Made by a program: the position numbers and the translations under genes
Shown here: positions 1 through 9,613 of the stretch, piece after piece
How positions within the stretch are numbered: the stretch's first letter is position 1
How the letters are laid out: every line of letters begins with the position of its first letter
Assembly: GCA_026702635.1 (NCBI GenBank)
Contig: JAPPBZ010000181.1
Location: forward strand, 1-35,178
DNA: 35,178 nt
From: Bacteroidota bacterium
GTDB lineage: Bacteria > Bacteroidota > Rhodothermia > Rhodothermales > Bin80
Reading direction: 5' to 3'
The notes under the pieces: generated by a model
What the model saw: only the letters and a program-made list of their open reading frames with translations
Database searches by the model: none
Told to the model about the DNA's origin: nothing

Positions 1-142
1 TGCAAATCTCTCTGAGGATCATCAATTCGCGAAATCCTTAGACCCGTACGTCGCTGCAAGTTGTATCAGAGCCCAAGAATTGGAATCGGTGCCTTCTATT
101 TATCTGCCCTAGTGTTAGAGGAACGGTTCGGCAGCGTATGGT
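1..142. other. Short non-coding left edge
   Basis: This stretch lies downstream of the FG-GAP/ASPIC lipoprotein gene. I see no convincing gene and no hairpin with a T-run that would serve as its terminator. It may be ordinary intergenic sequence or belong to a feature beyond the window. Confidence 0.4.
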
Positions 143-3100
143 TCATTGCTGCACGATCCTGACCATCTGGGCACCGGGCTGAACTACGACAGTGGTATCT
201 GCTCCACCCGGCCAACTGACATGTACTCTTTCGATCTCACTGCGTGGGGCTAACAGGGTGGCAAGACTGTTCTGGCTCCAATATCCGCTTCCTGCAACGA
301 CAGCTGCCGCAGGACCAAAAGAGCCATTTTGGTATTGTGCCCGTACGTTGGCCCCAATGGCAAATGTATTGGCACGTTCTGTCCGCAATTCAACACGAAG
401 ACCAACCTCGGCAGATTGATTCTCAAGATGTACGACAGGCCCTGCATTCTGGGTCACTGCCAAATCCAGGCGTCCGTCCAGATTGAAGTCAGCAGCTACG
501 GATGCACGCTGAGAGCCATAAATCCGAATCCCTGAATGCTGTGCAGACTGTGGGACTAACTCGTGAGATTCATTTGAAAGCAGCAGCAACCCTCGACCAC
601 TATCGAGTCGGGGGTAGCCCGAAGCAACTGCGAAGAAATTCTGACTTAGAAATAAATCTGTCCTCCCATCACCATTGAAATCTCCCGGTACCGGGGCAAA
701 AGCGGGCGACCATTGAGCTTCAGCCTCAAGCGGAACTGCCTCATAGTGCGACTCCCTGTTCATGAACACGGTAGTATACCAGTGAGTGACTTCGTGATCA
801 GCAGCTCCAGATAATACAGGACCGAAGATATCTTCTGCCGAACGCTCAGAGAATTCTCTATACGTTCGAACGTGCTGGCGCAAAACTGGCAAGGCATGTG
901 TTAGCGTCTGAAAATCCCGGACCATACCAAATGCATCCAGATCTGGGGTCCACTGAACTTCGAGAAGATCCATGCTGCTGTTCTGATCCAAGTCACCATA
1001 ATATGCACGAAGGGGAGTGTTCTGGTCATAGGGAACGTTTTGCCCCCAGTTGGTCGCAACCAGATCAAGCCGTCCATCGCCGTCAAAATCAGCCAGTGCA
1101 ACCCCATTCCACCACCCCACATAATCCGTGAGCCCCAGGGAGCGTGTCATGCGAACCAGCTGACCGCTTCCTCGGTTGTGGAATACTTGTACGGGCCCCC
1201 ACATCGTTGCAAGTGCGAGATCCGTCTGCTGATCACCATTGAGGTCCGCTGCGACGGCCCCGGATACGAGTCCCAGATTTTCGAACGGCGCACTGAGCTC
1301 ATCGTCCCGCAGGAGCTCTCCATCGCGGATCCGATAGATAGTACTAGTTGCAACCGAGGGGTATTTACCGGGGATAAAATGCCCCCCGACAAAGAGCTCC
1401 AAAGAACCATCTCCGGTGAAATCCCCCAAGGCAAGCGGCCCAGGAGTCTCTGCCCCGAGGGTATAGGTGGTTTCCGTTCCGCTCAGTGACACCTGAAGAA
1501 TCCGGGAAGGATCTCCTGCTTCTTCCGGAGTCCGCTCATAATTACCTACTGATGCCCATACGACTCCTGGTAAAGCAACCATTCCCGCGTGATCTCCAGT
1601 GGAGACGTGTCCCAGGTATTGGCTGGTTGCGAAGATCCCGGCATCGTTGATAAGGAGTTGTAGTCGCTTCCCCTTTCCGCCTCCCATAATTAGATCCTCA
1701 TCCCCATCAGAATCTATGTCTGCCGCAATCAGTGCCGGCCCTCTCTGGCTGAGTTTATGCGGAAGCAGTGGCTGCCGTGCAAAGTCCGTATAACTGGTCT
1801 CTTCATGCTGTAATCCGATGCCGGAGGCCTTGAATAATACCTCTGTAATCGGATGCTCAGTAGATTCCCTGGGTTGAGGGGACGGCTGCATGATCCAATA
1901 CTCACTGTTTGGTATCACTTCATCAATCCTGCTGAGTCCACCACCGGGCCAATACACCTCAATGATCGCACCACTTGAATAGGCGAACGTGCGTGCTGCA
2001 TCACTGGATGAAAGGTACTCCCCGCCTGCAATAATCTCCTGATTCTGTGGTGGTAAGCTGTCACTGATAACACGTACAAGCGCGCCAATACCTGTGGGGT
2101 TCGGGGGAAGTCCCTGGAGACGGACAAGTATCCGTTCGGCTTCCGCATTGTTGCGAAATACCCCAACGGGGCCATCCAGTCGATTAATCACCAGATCCTG
2201 GTCTCCATCTTCGTCAAGATCTGCTAGTGCCATGCCGTGAGCAACATCCGGATTCACCCCTAACCCCCAGCCCTTTTCAACCCACTCGAATTGCGCATTC
2301 CCAAGGTTGCGAAATGCGATATTCGGCAAATCCAGATCCGGAAAATCCAATAAGACCTCTCGCCAAGGACGTCGGGAGGAGCGGGCAGCAATCTGAGCGT
2401 CCGCATCCATCGCATCGTACGCATGCCCGGTAGTAAGAAGTAAATCAGGCCATCCATCCAGATCCACATCGGTGAACGCACTACTCCATGTCCAGCCAGT
2501 TGCGGCAACACCGCTCCAGCGGGCGATTTCGGCGAAGGTTGTATCCGATCGATTGAGCAGCAGCATATTCTGCATCTCCTGTGGGCGAGCGTGGATATCC
2601 CCCATGGTCAATATTTCGGGTGGGATCACAAAATGCTGTCTTTGCCGCTCGGTATAACTGCCACTCAACATATCTGCCAGAAAGAGATCTGCATGCTCAT
2701 CCGCATTGATGTCCGCCGCCGCCACCGACATTGTAGACTGGCTCGTTTTTCGAAGTGCCAGTGTGGACGCGGCCCTGAAGGTACCATCTGCACTCCCGAA
2801 CCAGAAGGCATCCGGGCTTTCAAAGTCATTGCATACGTAGAGATCCGGGTACCCGTCCTTATTGAAATCCTGAAAGCGTACGGACAGCGTCCAATATTGA
2901 GGAACTTCAGTTAACGGATCTCCGTGCTCGTCCAGGAACGACCCATCGGTGAACGAGCCCTCCGTAAAACTGCCACCCCCATCATTATAAAAGATTCGAT
3001 CCGGCTCAGCAAGTTCGACCCGCATCAGTCGACCTTCCTGGTGGATGAGTTTATAGTCCTTTGCCCAGTACTCGCGCACGGCGAACGAGTCGGCAACCGG

Positions 3101-3751
3101 TTCTACAACGCGTTCAAACGTGATCTCCTCAGGAGGCCAGACATCTTTGACTGTCGCCTCTTTATAGAACCCGACATACAGGTCTAAATCTCCGTCCGCG
3201 TCTATATCAGCCAGTGCAACGGAGGTCGCGCCTCCAGATTGAGGAAGGTTTGCCTGGACGGTATAATCTGTGAAGTGACCTGTGCCTTCATTCAAAAACA
3301 ACTGCACCCCACTTCCTAGTGACGTCACAAGAAGATCTAGGTCCCCATCTGCATCAACATCTACGAACGCTCCGCCGGTTGCTCTTGGGTGGACAAGACC
3401 TAGACCCGCCTCAAGTGTGATATCCTGAAATTCCCAACGTCCCAAGTTGCGTTGGAGTGTACTGTGGTGCTCCATTCCCGCCAAAAAAACATCAGGCAGG
3501 CTATCTCCATCCACATCTCCAATGGTAACCCCCGATCCATTTACAACATGCCGGTTGTCTACAAAAGCCGACATGCTGATATGATTACTGAACGCAATCG
3601 CGCCAGGGATTTCGGTGAACCCGGTCCCGGCCCCGATGGGGGAAAGCAGTGGACGCACCCAGTACCCTTCAAACGAAGTCCATGTGCGTTCGGGCTCGGA
3701 GCTGCATCCCACAAGAAGGAGTACGCCGAGAAGGAACGCACGCCAGACCAT
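143..3751 (-). CDS. FG-GAP/VCBS repeat lipoprotein with two ASPIC/UnbV domains (CRTAC1-like)
   Basis: Predicted surface or periplasmic lipoprotein of 1202 residues. I start it at the ATG at 3751 because that puts a lipoprotein signal (MVWRAFLLGVLLLVGC, lipid-attachment Cys16) at the N-terminus; an ATG 30 bases upstream would bury it. Residues ~60-540 carry calcium-binding FG-GAP/VCBS repeats (DVDGDSLPD, DVDADGDLD, DIDADGDLD, DFNKDGYPD, DLDEDGDQD), followed by an ASPIC/UnbV-type segment (~540-640, GIGALVRV ... VYWPGGG). The whole arrangement then repeats: DIDSDGDED, DFTGDGSLE, DFDGDGRLD, DFNGDGRTD and DFNLDGRLD repeats at ~670-1110, and a second ASPIC-like C-terminus (IGANVRAQY ... VSWPGGAD). 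Such beta-propeller proteins are common near SusC/SusD pairs in marine Bacteroidota, and binding to glycan or another ligand is a reasonable guess. The substrate is unknown. It follows the small lipoprotein gene by 33 bp, so the two are probably co-transcribed. Confidence 0.9.
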   Translation of the reverse strand: MVWRAFLLGVLLLVGCSSEPERTWTSFEGYWVRPLLSPIGAGTGFTEIPGAIAFSNHISMSAFVDNRHVVNGSGVTIGDVDGDSLPDVFLAGMEHHSTLQRNLGRWEFQDITLEAGLGLVHPRATGGAFVDVDADGDLDLLVTSLGSGVQLFLNEGTGHFTDYTVQANLPQSGGATSVALADIDADGDLDLYVGFYKEATVKDVWPPEEITFERVVEPVADSFAVREYWAKDYKLIHQEGRLMRVELAEPDRIFYNDGGGSFTEGSFTDGSFLDEHGDPLTEVPQYWTLSVRFQDFNKDGYPDLYVCNDFESPDAFWFGSADGTFRAASTLALRKTSQSTMSVAAADINADEHADLFLADMLSGSYTERQRQHFVIPPEILTMGDIHARPQEMQNMLLLNRSDTTFAEIARWSGVAATGWTWSSAFTDVDLDGWPDLLLTTGHAYDAMDADAQIAARSSRRPWREVLLDFPDLDLPNIAFRNLGNAQFEWVEKGWGLGVNPDVAHGMALADLDEDGDQDLVINRLDGPVGVFRNNAEAERILVRLQGLPPNPTGIGALVRVISDSLPPQNQEIIAGGEYLSSSDAARTFAYSSGAIIEVYWPGGGLSRIDEVIPNSEYWIMQPSPQPRESTEHPITEVLFKASGIGLQHEETSYTDFARQPLLPHKLSQRGPALIAADIDSDGDEDLIMGGGKGKRLQLLINDAGIFATSQYLGHVSTGDHAGMVALPGVVWASVGNYERTPEEAGDPSRILQVSLSGTETTYTLGAETPGPLALGDFTGDGSLELFVGGHFIPGKYPSVATSTIYRIRDGELLRDDELSAPFENLGLVSGAVAADLNGDQQTDLALATMWGPVQVFHNRGSGQLVRMTRSLGLTDYVGWWNGVALADFDGDGRLDLVATNWGQNVPYDQNTPLRAYYGDLDQNSSMDLLEVQWTPDLDAFGMVRDFQTLTHALPVLRQHVRTYREFSERSAEDIFGPVLSGAADHEVTHWYTTVFMNRESHYEAVPLEAEAQWSPAFAPVPGDFNGDGRTDLFLSQNFFAVASGYPRLDSGRGLLLLSNESHELVPQSAQHSGIRIYGSQRASVAADFNLDGRLDLAVTQNAGPVVHLENQSAEVGLRVELRTERANTFAIGANVRAQYQNGSFGPAAAVVAGSGYWSQNSLATLLAPRSEIERVHVSWPGGADTTVVVQPGAQMVRIVQQ

Positions 3752-3784
3752 GCATGTGCAGCACCTGGGCATCCAGAGCAAGTA

Positions 3785-4273
3785 CTACATTACCCCTGCC
3801 TTGAACTCGTTCTCAAGGTACTTGGCGATCTCATCCAGATATGCCTCTCGCTCGGCCGTAATCGCTGCTGGCTCCCAGTTCCCATTCATTGAGAGTCGGG
3901 CCTCAAACTCGGCTTCCATGCGTGCAGAAAACGTGCTCGCATTCCCTGCTGCGCGGTTACGCGGACGTGCATTGATAAAGATGCGTACTCTAGTTTCCAC
4001 ATACCCAGCAGCTTGTTCATCGGCCAAGGAGGTCAGGTCGCTCCAAGACGTTTCCAGTCGTACATCCTCGGCAGTGTTAACTTCTCGATTGAAACGGTAT
4101 CCGTACCTAGTAAGGAGGGCATCCTGGGCAGTTGAGACAATATGCCACCGCGCGGAAGTTCCGAGGTTATAGCGGAACGTACTGTTCCCAGCCCGCTCAC
4201 TATCGGCACCTGGCCCAGAACAGGCGCTGACAAGTAATCCAAAACACAAAATCCAAAACAATGAACGTTTCAT
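3785..4273 (-). CDS. Small lipoprotein of unknown function
   Basis: Predicted lipoprotein of 162 residues. The start is the ATG at 4273, giving MKRSLFWILCFGLLVSAC with lipid-attachment Cys18; an upstream in-frame ATG at 4351 would place the signal internally and lies inside a terminator hairpin. The mature part is hydrophilic and mixed alpha/beta in character, with a helical charged C-terminus (EREAYLDEIAKYLENEFKAG). I do not recognise the family. It lies between the SusD gene, from which a hairpin terminator separates it, and the FG-GAP/ASPIC lipoprotein gene 33 bp downstream. A CAAAAGTA (TACTTTTG on the coding strand) 30 bases upstream of the start fits the Bacteroidota -7 promoter box. A role in assembling or anchoring the neighbouring lipoprotein is only a guess from position. 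Confidence 0.75.
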   Translation of the reverse strand: MKRSLFWILCFGLLVSACSGPGADSERAGNSTFRYNLGTSARWHIVSTAQDALLTRYGYRFNREVNTAEDVRLETSWSDLTSLADEQAAGYVETRVRIFINARPRNRAAGNASTFSARMEAEFEARLSMNGNWEPAAITAEREAYLDEIAKYLENEFKAGVM

Positions 4274-4302
4274 CGGGGTTTTATCGTATAGTGGTGATTG
4301 GT

Positions 4303-4310
4303 CAAAAGTA
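4303..4310 (-). promoter_or_regulatory. Candidate Bacteroidota -7 promoter box (TAnnTTTG)
   Basis: The minus strand reads TACTTTTG, matching the Bacteroidota sigma-ABfr consensus TAnnTTTG, and sits 30 bases before the small lipoprotein start and directly after the SusD terminator stem. I find no good -33 TTTG at standard spacing, so this is a motif match only. Confidence 0.35.
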
Positions 4311-4311
4311 C

Positions 4312-4349
4312 GAAGGGGGGCAGTTCCCATATGAGCACTGCCCCCCTTC
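4312..4349 (-). terminator. Hairpin terminator after susD
   Basis: A perfect 13-bp inverted repeat (4312-4324 and 4337-4349, arm GAAGGGGGGCAGT) with a 12-base loop. On the minus strand the stem is followed by CGTACTTTTG, only moderately T-rich. It lies between the SusD stop codon (4372) and the small lipoprotein start (4273), where the end of the susCD transcript is expected. Confidence 0.65.
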
Positions 4350-4371
4350 ATCTCATCGAACTGAGAGTGGG

Positions 4372-6009
4372 TTAACGCGGTCGACTATTGTCGGTTTCAA
4401 ATCGACCAGCGATCGGCGCACCTCCTACTCCTCCAACACCACCAAACGTATAATTCTGCAGACCCAGTGTTTCCAGCTCCCTGCCGGGCACAGGGAAGTG
4501 GACTGGTGTTCCTGTAACGAGATCACCTATCCCGCGATCGTCGAAATAGGCTAGCCCTCCTGCAGTCTGGAAGGTCTCGATCCGGCGCTCATGCTTGAGC
4601 TTGGCCCACAGGCTTGCAGAGTCTAGGTGACTCTGCGCATCTGTCGAGGAACCCGCAGCATCCGATCCCATTGCTGGATTCAGTTGTCCTCGCGACACAC
4701 GTGTGATGTTGATCAATTCAGCAACTTCATCCGTACTGCCACCACCGCGCAACATACCTTCCGCCTTGTACATGTGCATTTCCGTGAGGATCATGTGCGG
4801 CATCGGGCCATTTGCGTCCGCTAAGAGGTAAGACTGATACCGCTTATGGTTGTGGCTTGAAAAGTGATAGTAACCGCGAGCGGCTGGAAATGGGCCATTG
4901 TTCCCCTGATACTGAAAGTCTGTCCCATCCACCGTTGGATCATCGGCACTACCAACGATCCTGCGGTCTGCAGTCACGATATTAAACACCCGAACAGACC
5001 CATAGTCTCCTGAATTCATCTTTGCCAGCCAGTCATCATAGCCTCCCGACTCATCAGCCGGACCAATTGTGCGGTAATCAGCCCTGCTCCAAGTGGTTCC
5101 ATTTTGGCCATAGAACTTGAGGCAGTCAAACTGTTGGGACCCATCATCAGCCCCGACAGGCACAAAATCTTCGGTAATTCCGGCGTCTATGAGTCCTAAC
5201 ACATTACCCCAGTTCACCGCTGCACGTTCGGCTTCATCCCTTGCAACCTGAACCGTGAAACGTGCAATGAACGAGTTGATCAGTTTGACCATGTCCTGGG
5301 AACTCAATTCCAGTCCCCAGATCCAGGGTATCGAAAACGAGTTTGCACTTGCGATTGAACGCGCCTCCTCCAGCATCCGGATTGCCTCCTGGTTCACCTC
5401 CGCGTAGGGGCGCAGTTCGAGTACATCATTCTCCAGATCCACGGTCTCGTCAAATACGAACGCCTGATCAAAGATCAGTGAGAGCATCCCATGCATCAGC
5501 CCCTGATTCATTTTCGCAAATGCTCTCAGTTGTGCTGTATCATGGCCGTCACGGGTAAACGCGTTATTGTCCGCACTCTCTTCTTCTTCCGCCCGAGTAA
5601 TTGCCTGCAGCGCATCGTTTGCATTCGAGATGCCCCGGTAATGACGAAACCACGGTCCTTCAGTGGAGCCTCTGCGGCTGTAGGTTGCACTGTTATCCCA
5701 GCCAATACGAGGTTCGCTGGACATATCCCGCATCCCCCAGTTTGCCCAGGATGACGAGTTCTCATCCGCCAGCGTTGAATAGAAGAACGCACCGCCCCCG
5801 CCACACCACTGAACAGCCGACCAATAATCTGTCCACGTACCTGATATCAGGTTTACAACGTCGCCAGGTTGTGCGAAGGCAACCGCCCTGTCCGGCGAGT
5901 TTTTGTTTTCCACGGCCAGATCCTGGCAACCCACTGCACTGAGCGCCAAGACACCGACCAGTGTATAAAATGTAAATTGCTTCATTTGCTTGATGTGTTT
6001 AAAGTTCAT
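4372..6009 (-). CDS. SusD/RagB-like outer-membrane nutrient-binding lipoprotein
   Basis: SusD-type lipoprotein of 545 residues, the surface-exposed lid that captures substrate for the SusC channel. The ATG at 6009 is preferred because GAGGTGA lies 5 bases upstream; a GTG at 6018 and an internal ATG at 5985 are alternatives. The lipobox is LSAVGC with Cys28. After it come features usual for the family: NSPDRAVAFAQPGDVVNLISGTW near the N-terminus, the helical TPR-like region (NANDALQAITRAEEEE, LRAFAKMNQGLMHGMLSLIFDQAFVFDE) and the C-terminal LWAKLKHERRIETFQTAGG region, corresponding to the common SusD ...ERRxELxxEG... segment. It starts 14 bases after the SusC stop, so the two are one operon, closed by the hairpin at 4312-4349. 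The ligand cannot be deduced from sequence. Confidence 0.93.
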   Translation of the reverse strand: MNFKHIKQMKQFTFYTLVGVLALSAVGCQDLAVENKNSPDRAVAFAQPGDVVNLISGTWTDYWSAVQWCGGGGAFFYSTLADENSSSWANWGMRDMSSEPRIGWDNSATYSRRGSTEGPWFRHYRGISNANDALQAITRAEEEESADNNAFTRDGHDTAQLRAFAKMNQGLMHGMLSLIFDQAFVFDETVDLENDVLELRPYAEVNQEAIRMLEEARSIASANSFSIPWIWGLELSSQDMVKLINSFIARFTVQVARDEAERAAVNWGNVLGLIDAGITEDFVPVGADDGSQQFDCLKFYGQNGTTWSRADYRTIGPADESGGYDDWLAKMNSGDYGSVRVFNIVTADRRIVGSADDPTVDGTDFQYQGNNGPFPAARGYYHFSSHNHKRYQSYLLADANGPMPHMILTEMHMYKAEGMLRGGGSTDEVAELINITRVSRGQLNPAMGSDAAGSSTDAQSHLDSASLWAKLKHERRIETFQTAGGLAYFDDRGIGDLVTGTPVHFPVPGRELETLGLQNYTFGGVGGVGGAPIAGRFETDNSRPR

Positions 6010-6023
6010 GTGGGTCACCTCAC

Positions 6024-9000
6024 CTAGAATTGGAATTCCAACTTCGCCCGAATCGTACGGAGCGGCGGGTAATTGAAACTGTCTACGCGATAGAGTGTCG
6101 GATCGGACCCTGCTCCTACTTCAGGATCAAATCCAGAGTATCCAGTAAAGGTGAGCAGATTGCGTCCGATAATGCTTGCGGATAGGGAATGTAGCACATT
6201 GCCGAAGACCCGAGAAAGCTGCTGGCGATTGAGTGTGTACCCTATTGAAAGCTCGCGCAGCTTGAGATACGTAGCATCTTCTACAAAGTGACTGTTTTTC
6301 GCCGTCGCATCGTAGAGGACTTCGTAGTAAGTCGTTGACTTCTTCATGCTTTCTTCTTTTCCTCCCTGATCCTGATCCGCATTACGACCATCACGGTATC
6401 CCCATTGCTTGGTGAAGTTATAGACATCACCTCCAATCTGGGCCCCCCACAGCATGTAGAGTGAGAATCCTTTGTAGCGGAAGGTCGTGTTGAGTCCAAG
6501 GCTGAAGTCAGGAAGCCCATTTCCAATCTGGACCTGATCTGTCTCGTTCGCCTCGTCATAGTACTTGATGGGGATTCCCCAGCGGTAATTCGTCCCATTT
6601 ACGTTCACGAGCGTCCCCCAAAGATCGTCCGCCCCACCTAGGACACCATCCGAGCCTGGGCCACTGGCGTAGGTGTTACCCTGACCAACCGCAACCACAT
6701 ATCCATCATCATTGACATCAAAGAAGCTTGCGTCAGCATCGGATGGAAGCCTGGACAGATCCGTGATGAATTCGTTTCCATACATGCTTCCGAGGATTTC
6801 GCCTTCTCGGAAGAAGTATAGACTCTGAGGACCACCTACATAGGGATTGGAATTGAATTCCGTGATTTCCTGGCGAGTACGGTCAAAGATGACTCCAACC
6901 TCAAAATCCATATCCCTTGAACTATAGACGCTCGCATTCACACTGGCCTCAATGGTATTGGAAGCCAGATCACCGGCATTCCGCCACTGGCTGCTAAACC
7001 CATAATATCCGGCAAGCGGAACGGCGAGAAGCAGATCTTCAACCTGTGTATCGGCATACACCAACTCAAGGAAGATCCGGTCAAGGACGCCTACATCAAG
7101 TCCAAACTCCATTTCTGTCTGCAATTCCGGCTTTAGGAACGCATTCCCCAAGGTTGATTTCGAAAGCTGACCATTGCCCAAGGATAGTACCTCATACTGC
7201 GCCTGGAAACCAGGGCGACCACCGGCGGTCCCGATGGATGCGCGCAGTTTCAGTTCGGTGATTGGGTTGTTTGCTGGCCAGAATGACTCTTCAGAAACCC
7301 GCCACGCGGCACTTCCACGATAATAGGGCTGCCAGCGCTCTTCGGCTCCAAACAGCGAGCTGCCGTCATAGCGGAAGAATACATCCACGATATACTTATC
7401 CATGTAGTCCAGTCCTGCGGTAGCGTAATACCCTTCCGACCGAACTGTTGTGAAGCCGTTTCCGAAGTCTCTACTACCAGCATCGCATCCCGGCTCTGTG
7501 CAGAATTGCTTCACATTGGAGAGGTCACTATTCCCCAATGTTACAAGGTTGGTTCCGATAATAAATTCCGAGAAAGCGTCAAAATGTTCTATCTGAGCTT
7601 TTAGTTGACCACGTGTTGCAAAATCTCCGAACTGTTTCCGAAGAGACACGGTTAAGTCGTAGTTGATTGCTTCAGACACTTCGTTGCGCCGCTCAATACG
7701 ACCATCATTGACAGATGACGGATCTATTGACTGAAATCCAATGTCATAGAACTCCGTTGCGTCTCGGTCCGAGCGGTCATAACTGAAATTGCTCTCAAGA
7801 TTCAGCCAATCCAGCGGATTCCAACGTGCACGGAAGTTACCAAGAAGACGCGACCGTGATCGTGAAATGTCTGTATTCTCGAGTAAGTAGAGTGGGTTTT
7901 CCTCGACCGCCAGTGGATCTGCCTGAATTTTTAGCTCGCCCGCTTCATCCCTTTCAGTTAGATTTACCAATGGATTGGTAAACATCAGGCCGAAGAACGG
8001 ATTGAAAAACGCACCTGATCCCAATACACCAGTGACGCCATCGTTTTCTGTCTGGGAATAAAATCCAGAGGTTGAAACGGTCAGGTTTGGTCGAATACGG
8101 TGGTCAAGATTCACACGAAAGCTCCTCCGCTTCATACCTTCGAGGCTCAGAACCGATCCCTGCTCAGCAACATTGGTAAAAGATGCCAAGAAGTTTGTTT
8201 TTGAACTGTTTTGGCTTACACCGACATAATTTGTCCAGGTATTGCCAGGGTCAAAGAAGTCATCAAAACCGTTGTGCAACGTACCCTGAAACGGATTGTC
8301 AAAGAAAGCAGCCCCATGAGGATTGACCTCTTGTATGACCCCCGGACCGTATCCATTTTCTAAACAGTTACCACAAGTATTGATGGCACCCGAGTCATCC
8401 ACGAAGTTCCCCGATGCATCAACCTGCAGATCATGCGAAGTATTGGCTTGCAGGCTTTTGGTAACATCACTAATACCAAACTCATTGCGGACAGTCACCC
8501 GCGTTTGATTGAGGGGTGTCGCTGAACCACGTTGCGTTGTGATATTGATCACACCATTCTGGGCCCGTGAACCATAGAGCGATGAGGCAGCCGCCCCCTT
8601 AACAATCTCAATGTCCGCAATATCCAGCGCGTCAAAGTCAACTTGGTTCGAGCCGAGAACAACCCCATCTACAATGTAAAGTGGCTGGTTACTACCGGTG
8701 ATGCTGGTCGCACCCCGTAGGCGCACGGAAGAGGGAGCACCAGGAGCCCCACTACTTGCCTGAACGGCAACTCCGGCAACCTTTCCCTGAATAGACGCAA
8801 TCGGGTTGGATGCAGGCGCCAGCGTAATGTCTTCACCGTCCACCTGGCTTACCGTGAACGCCAACTTCTTCCTCGGCGTTGCTTCCGCGACCCCCGTAAC
8901 GACTATGTCGTCCAGCTGAAGGAAGTCTACCTCTAAGACGAAGTCTTCCGTCATGATGCCTTCGCTGACTGTAATGGATCGCACCTGCTCTACAAACCCA

Positions 9001-9236
9001 ACGTAACGAGCGGTCAATTCCAGCGTTTCTCCAACATGATCAGAAGGAACTTGAAACGTGTACGTCCCATCTAGGTCGGTGGATGCACCGATCACTAGCG
9101 ACTCGATGAGCACATTTGCTCCGATGAGCGGCTCACCTGTGTCATCTGTAACCGTTCCGGAAATTACGCTCTGAGCATTTGCCAACCCTGGGAGCAGCAA
9201 CATGCAAAGAACAAGGAAATAGTATCTTTTCTTCAT
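6024..9236 (-). CDS. SusC/RagA-like TonB-linked outer-membrane receptor
   Basis: TonB-dependent outer-membrane transporter of 1070 residues, a usual length for the SusC family. A signal peptide (MKKRYYFLVLCMLLLPGLANA, residues 1-21) is followed by a carboxypeptidase-regulatory-like domain (~22-105, VISGTVTDDTGEPLIGANV ... STDLDGTYTFQVP), a TonB-box/linker region (LQLDDIVVTGVAEATPRKK) and the plug (~120-235). The plug holds the family hallmarks VRLRGATSITGSNQPLYIVDG and ADIEIVKGAAASSLYGSRAQNGVINITT. The remainder is the 22-strand barrel, ending in an aromatic residue (RAKLEFQF) as barrel proteins do. The next gene is its SusD partner. Its upstream region carries a 230-bp element shared with the first giant surface protein gene. 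Confidence 0.96.
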   Translation of the reverse strand: MKKRYYFLVLCMLLLPGLANAQSVISGTVTDDTGEPLIGANVLIESLVIGASTDLDGTYTFQVPSDHVGETLELTARYVGFVEQVRSITVSEGIMTEDFVLEVDFLQLDDIVVTGVAEATPRKKLAFTVSQVDGEDITLAPASNPIASIQGKVAGVAVQASSGAPGAPSSVRLRGATSITGSNQPLYIVDGVVLGSNQVDFDALDIADIEIVKGAAASSLYGSRAQNGVINITTQRGSATPLNQTRVTVRNEFGISDVTKSLQANTSHDLQVDASGNFVDDSGAINTCGNCLENGYGPGVIQEVNPHGAAFFDNPFQGTLHNGFDDFFDPGNTWTNYVGVSQNSSKTNFLASFTNVAEQGSVLSLEGMKRRSFRVNLDHRIRPNLTVSTSGFYSQTENDGVTGVLGSGAFFNPFFGLMFTNPLVNLTERDEAGELKIQADPLAVEENPLYLLENTDISRSRSRLLGNFRARWNPLDWLNLESNFSYDRSDRDATEFYDIGFQSIDPSSVNDGRIERRNEVSEAINYDLTVSLRKQFGDFATRGQLKAQIEHFDAFSEFIIGTNLVTLGNSDLSNVKQFCTEPGCDAGSRDFGNGFTTVRSEGYYATAGLDYMDKYIVDVFFRYDGSSLFGAEERWQPYYRGSAAWRVSEESFWPANNPITELKLRASIGTAGGRPGFQAQYEVLSLGNGQLSKSTLGNAFLKPELQTEMEFGLDVGVLDRIFLELVYADTQVEDLLLAVPLAGYYGFSSQWRNAGDLASNTIEASVNASVYSSRDMDFEVGVIFDRTRQEITEFNSNPYVGGPQSLYFFREGEILGSMYGNEFITDLSRLPSDADASFFDVNDDGYVVAVGQGNTYASGPGSDGVLGGADDLWGTLVNVNGTNYRWGIPIKYYDEANETDQVQIGNGLPDFSLGLNTTFRYKGFSLYMLWGAQIGGDVYNFTKQWGYRDGRNADQDQGGKEESMKKSTTYYEVLYDATAKNSHFVEDATYLKLRELSIGYTLNRQQLSRVFGNVLHSLSASIIGRNLLTFTGYSGFDPEVGAGSDPTLYRVDSFNYPPLRTIRAKLEFQF

Positions 9237-9310
9237 GAGATCTTCGATATTTGTGAGTGGAAACTTCCATGGTAAGGACTACACAGGGCTCCTCCGGAAG
9301 TATATAAGCC

Positions 9311-9318
9311 CAAAGATA
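9311..9318 (-). promoter_or_regulatory. Candidate -7 promoter box upstream of susC
   Basis: The coding strand reads TATCTTTG, matching TAnnTTTG, 75 bases before the SusC start codon and just downstream of the shared upstream element. No -33 element at typical spacing is clear. Confidence 0.35.
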
Positions 9319-9331
9319 AGAAAACTTTTAG

Positions 9332-9561
9332 ACAATTGCACGCAAACACTTAAGCAGTGCCGATTGATCCCTCTGCAACAAACAGCCCTCCCAGCCCTGC
9401 CCTGTACTTAGAAAGAAAGCCCGGACAATGGACTTCCCTCGCGTACCTAAGTGAGCGGCTGTATACCCCAAATCAGGTGATTGGTTTGGGCATAATGCGG
9501 GTTCCGCTCTATGCCCTGCGGGATTTGGTTTTGATTTCCTTGCATTTGATCTTGAAATAAT
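9332..9561 (-). repeat. Shared upstream element, copy 1 (upstream of susC)
   Basis: A 230-bp segment that matches 15733-15957 at roughly three quarters of positions, judged by eye, in the same orientation relative to the downstream gene. Invariant cores are TGGTTTGGGCATAATGCG (9482-9499), which contains the palindrome GCATAATGC, and AAAGAAAGCCCGGA (9412-9425). Small indels shift every reading frame between copies, so it is not a conserved protein-coding segment. Its gene-proximal edge is about 95 bases from the susC start. It could be a cis-regulatory leader or an old mobile-element remnant. Confidence 0.75.
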
Positions 9562-9613
9562 CTGGCGAATATCCTTGGAAAAATTTCGCTGAAGCCCGGG
9601 AGGGATTCCGCAT

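Noticed and set aside
2927..2975. Short repeated Gly-Ser-Phe-Thr unit in the FG-GAP lipoprotein, considered as a tandem-repeat expansion
   Set aside because: Only about three degenerate units at protein level and the DNA copies are not alike, so there is no sign of slippage-prone phase variation.
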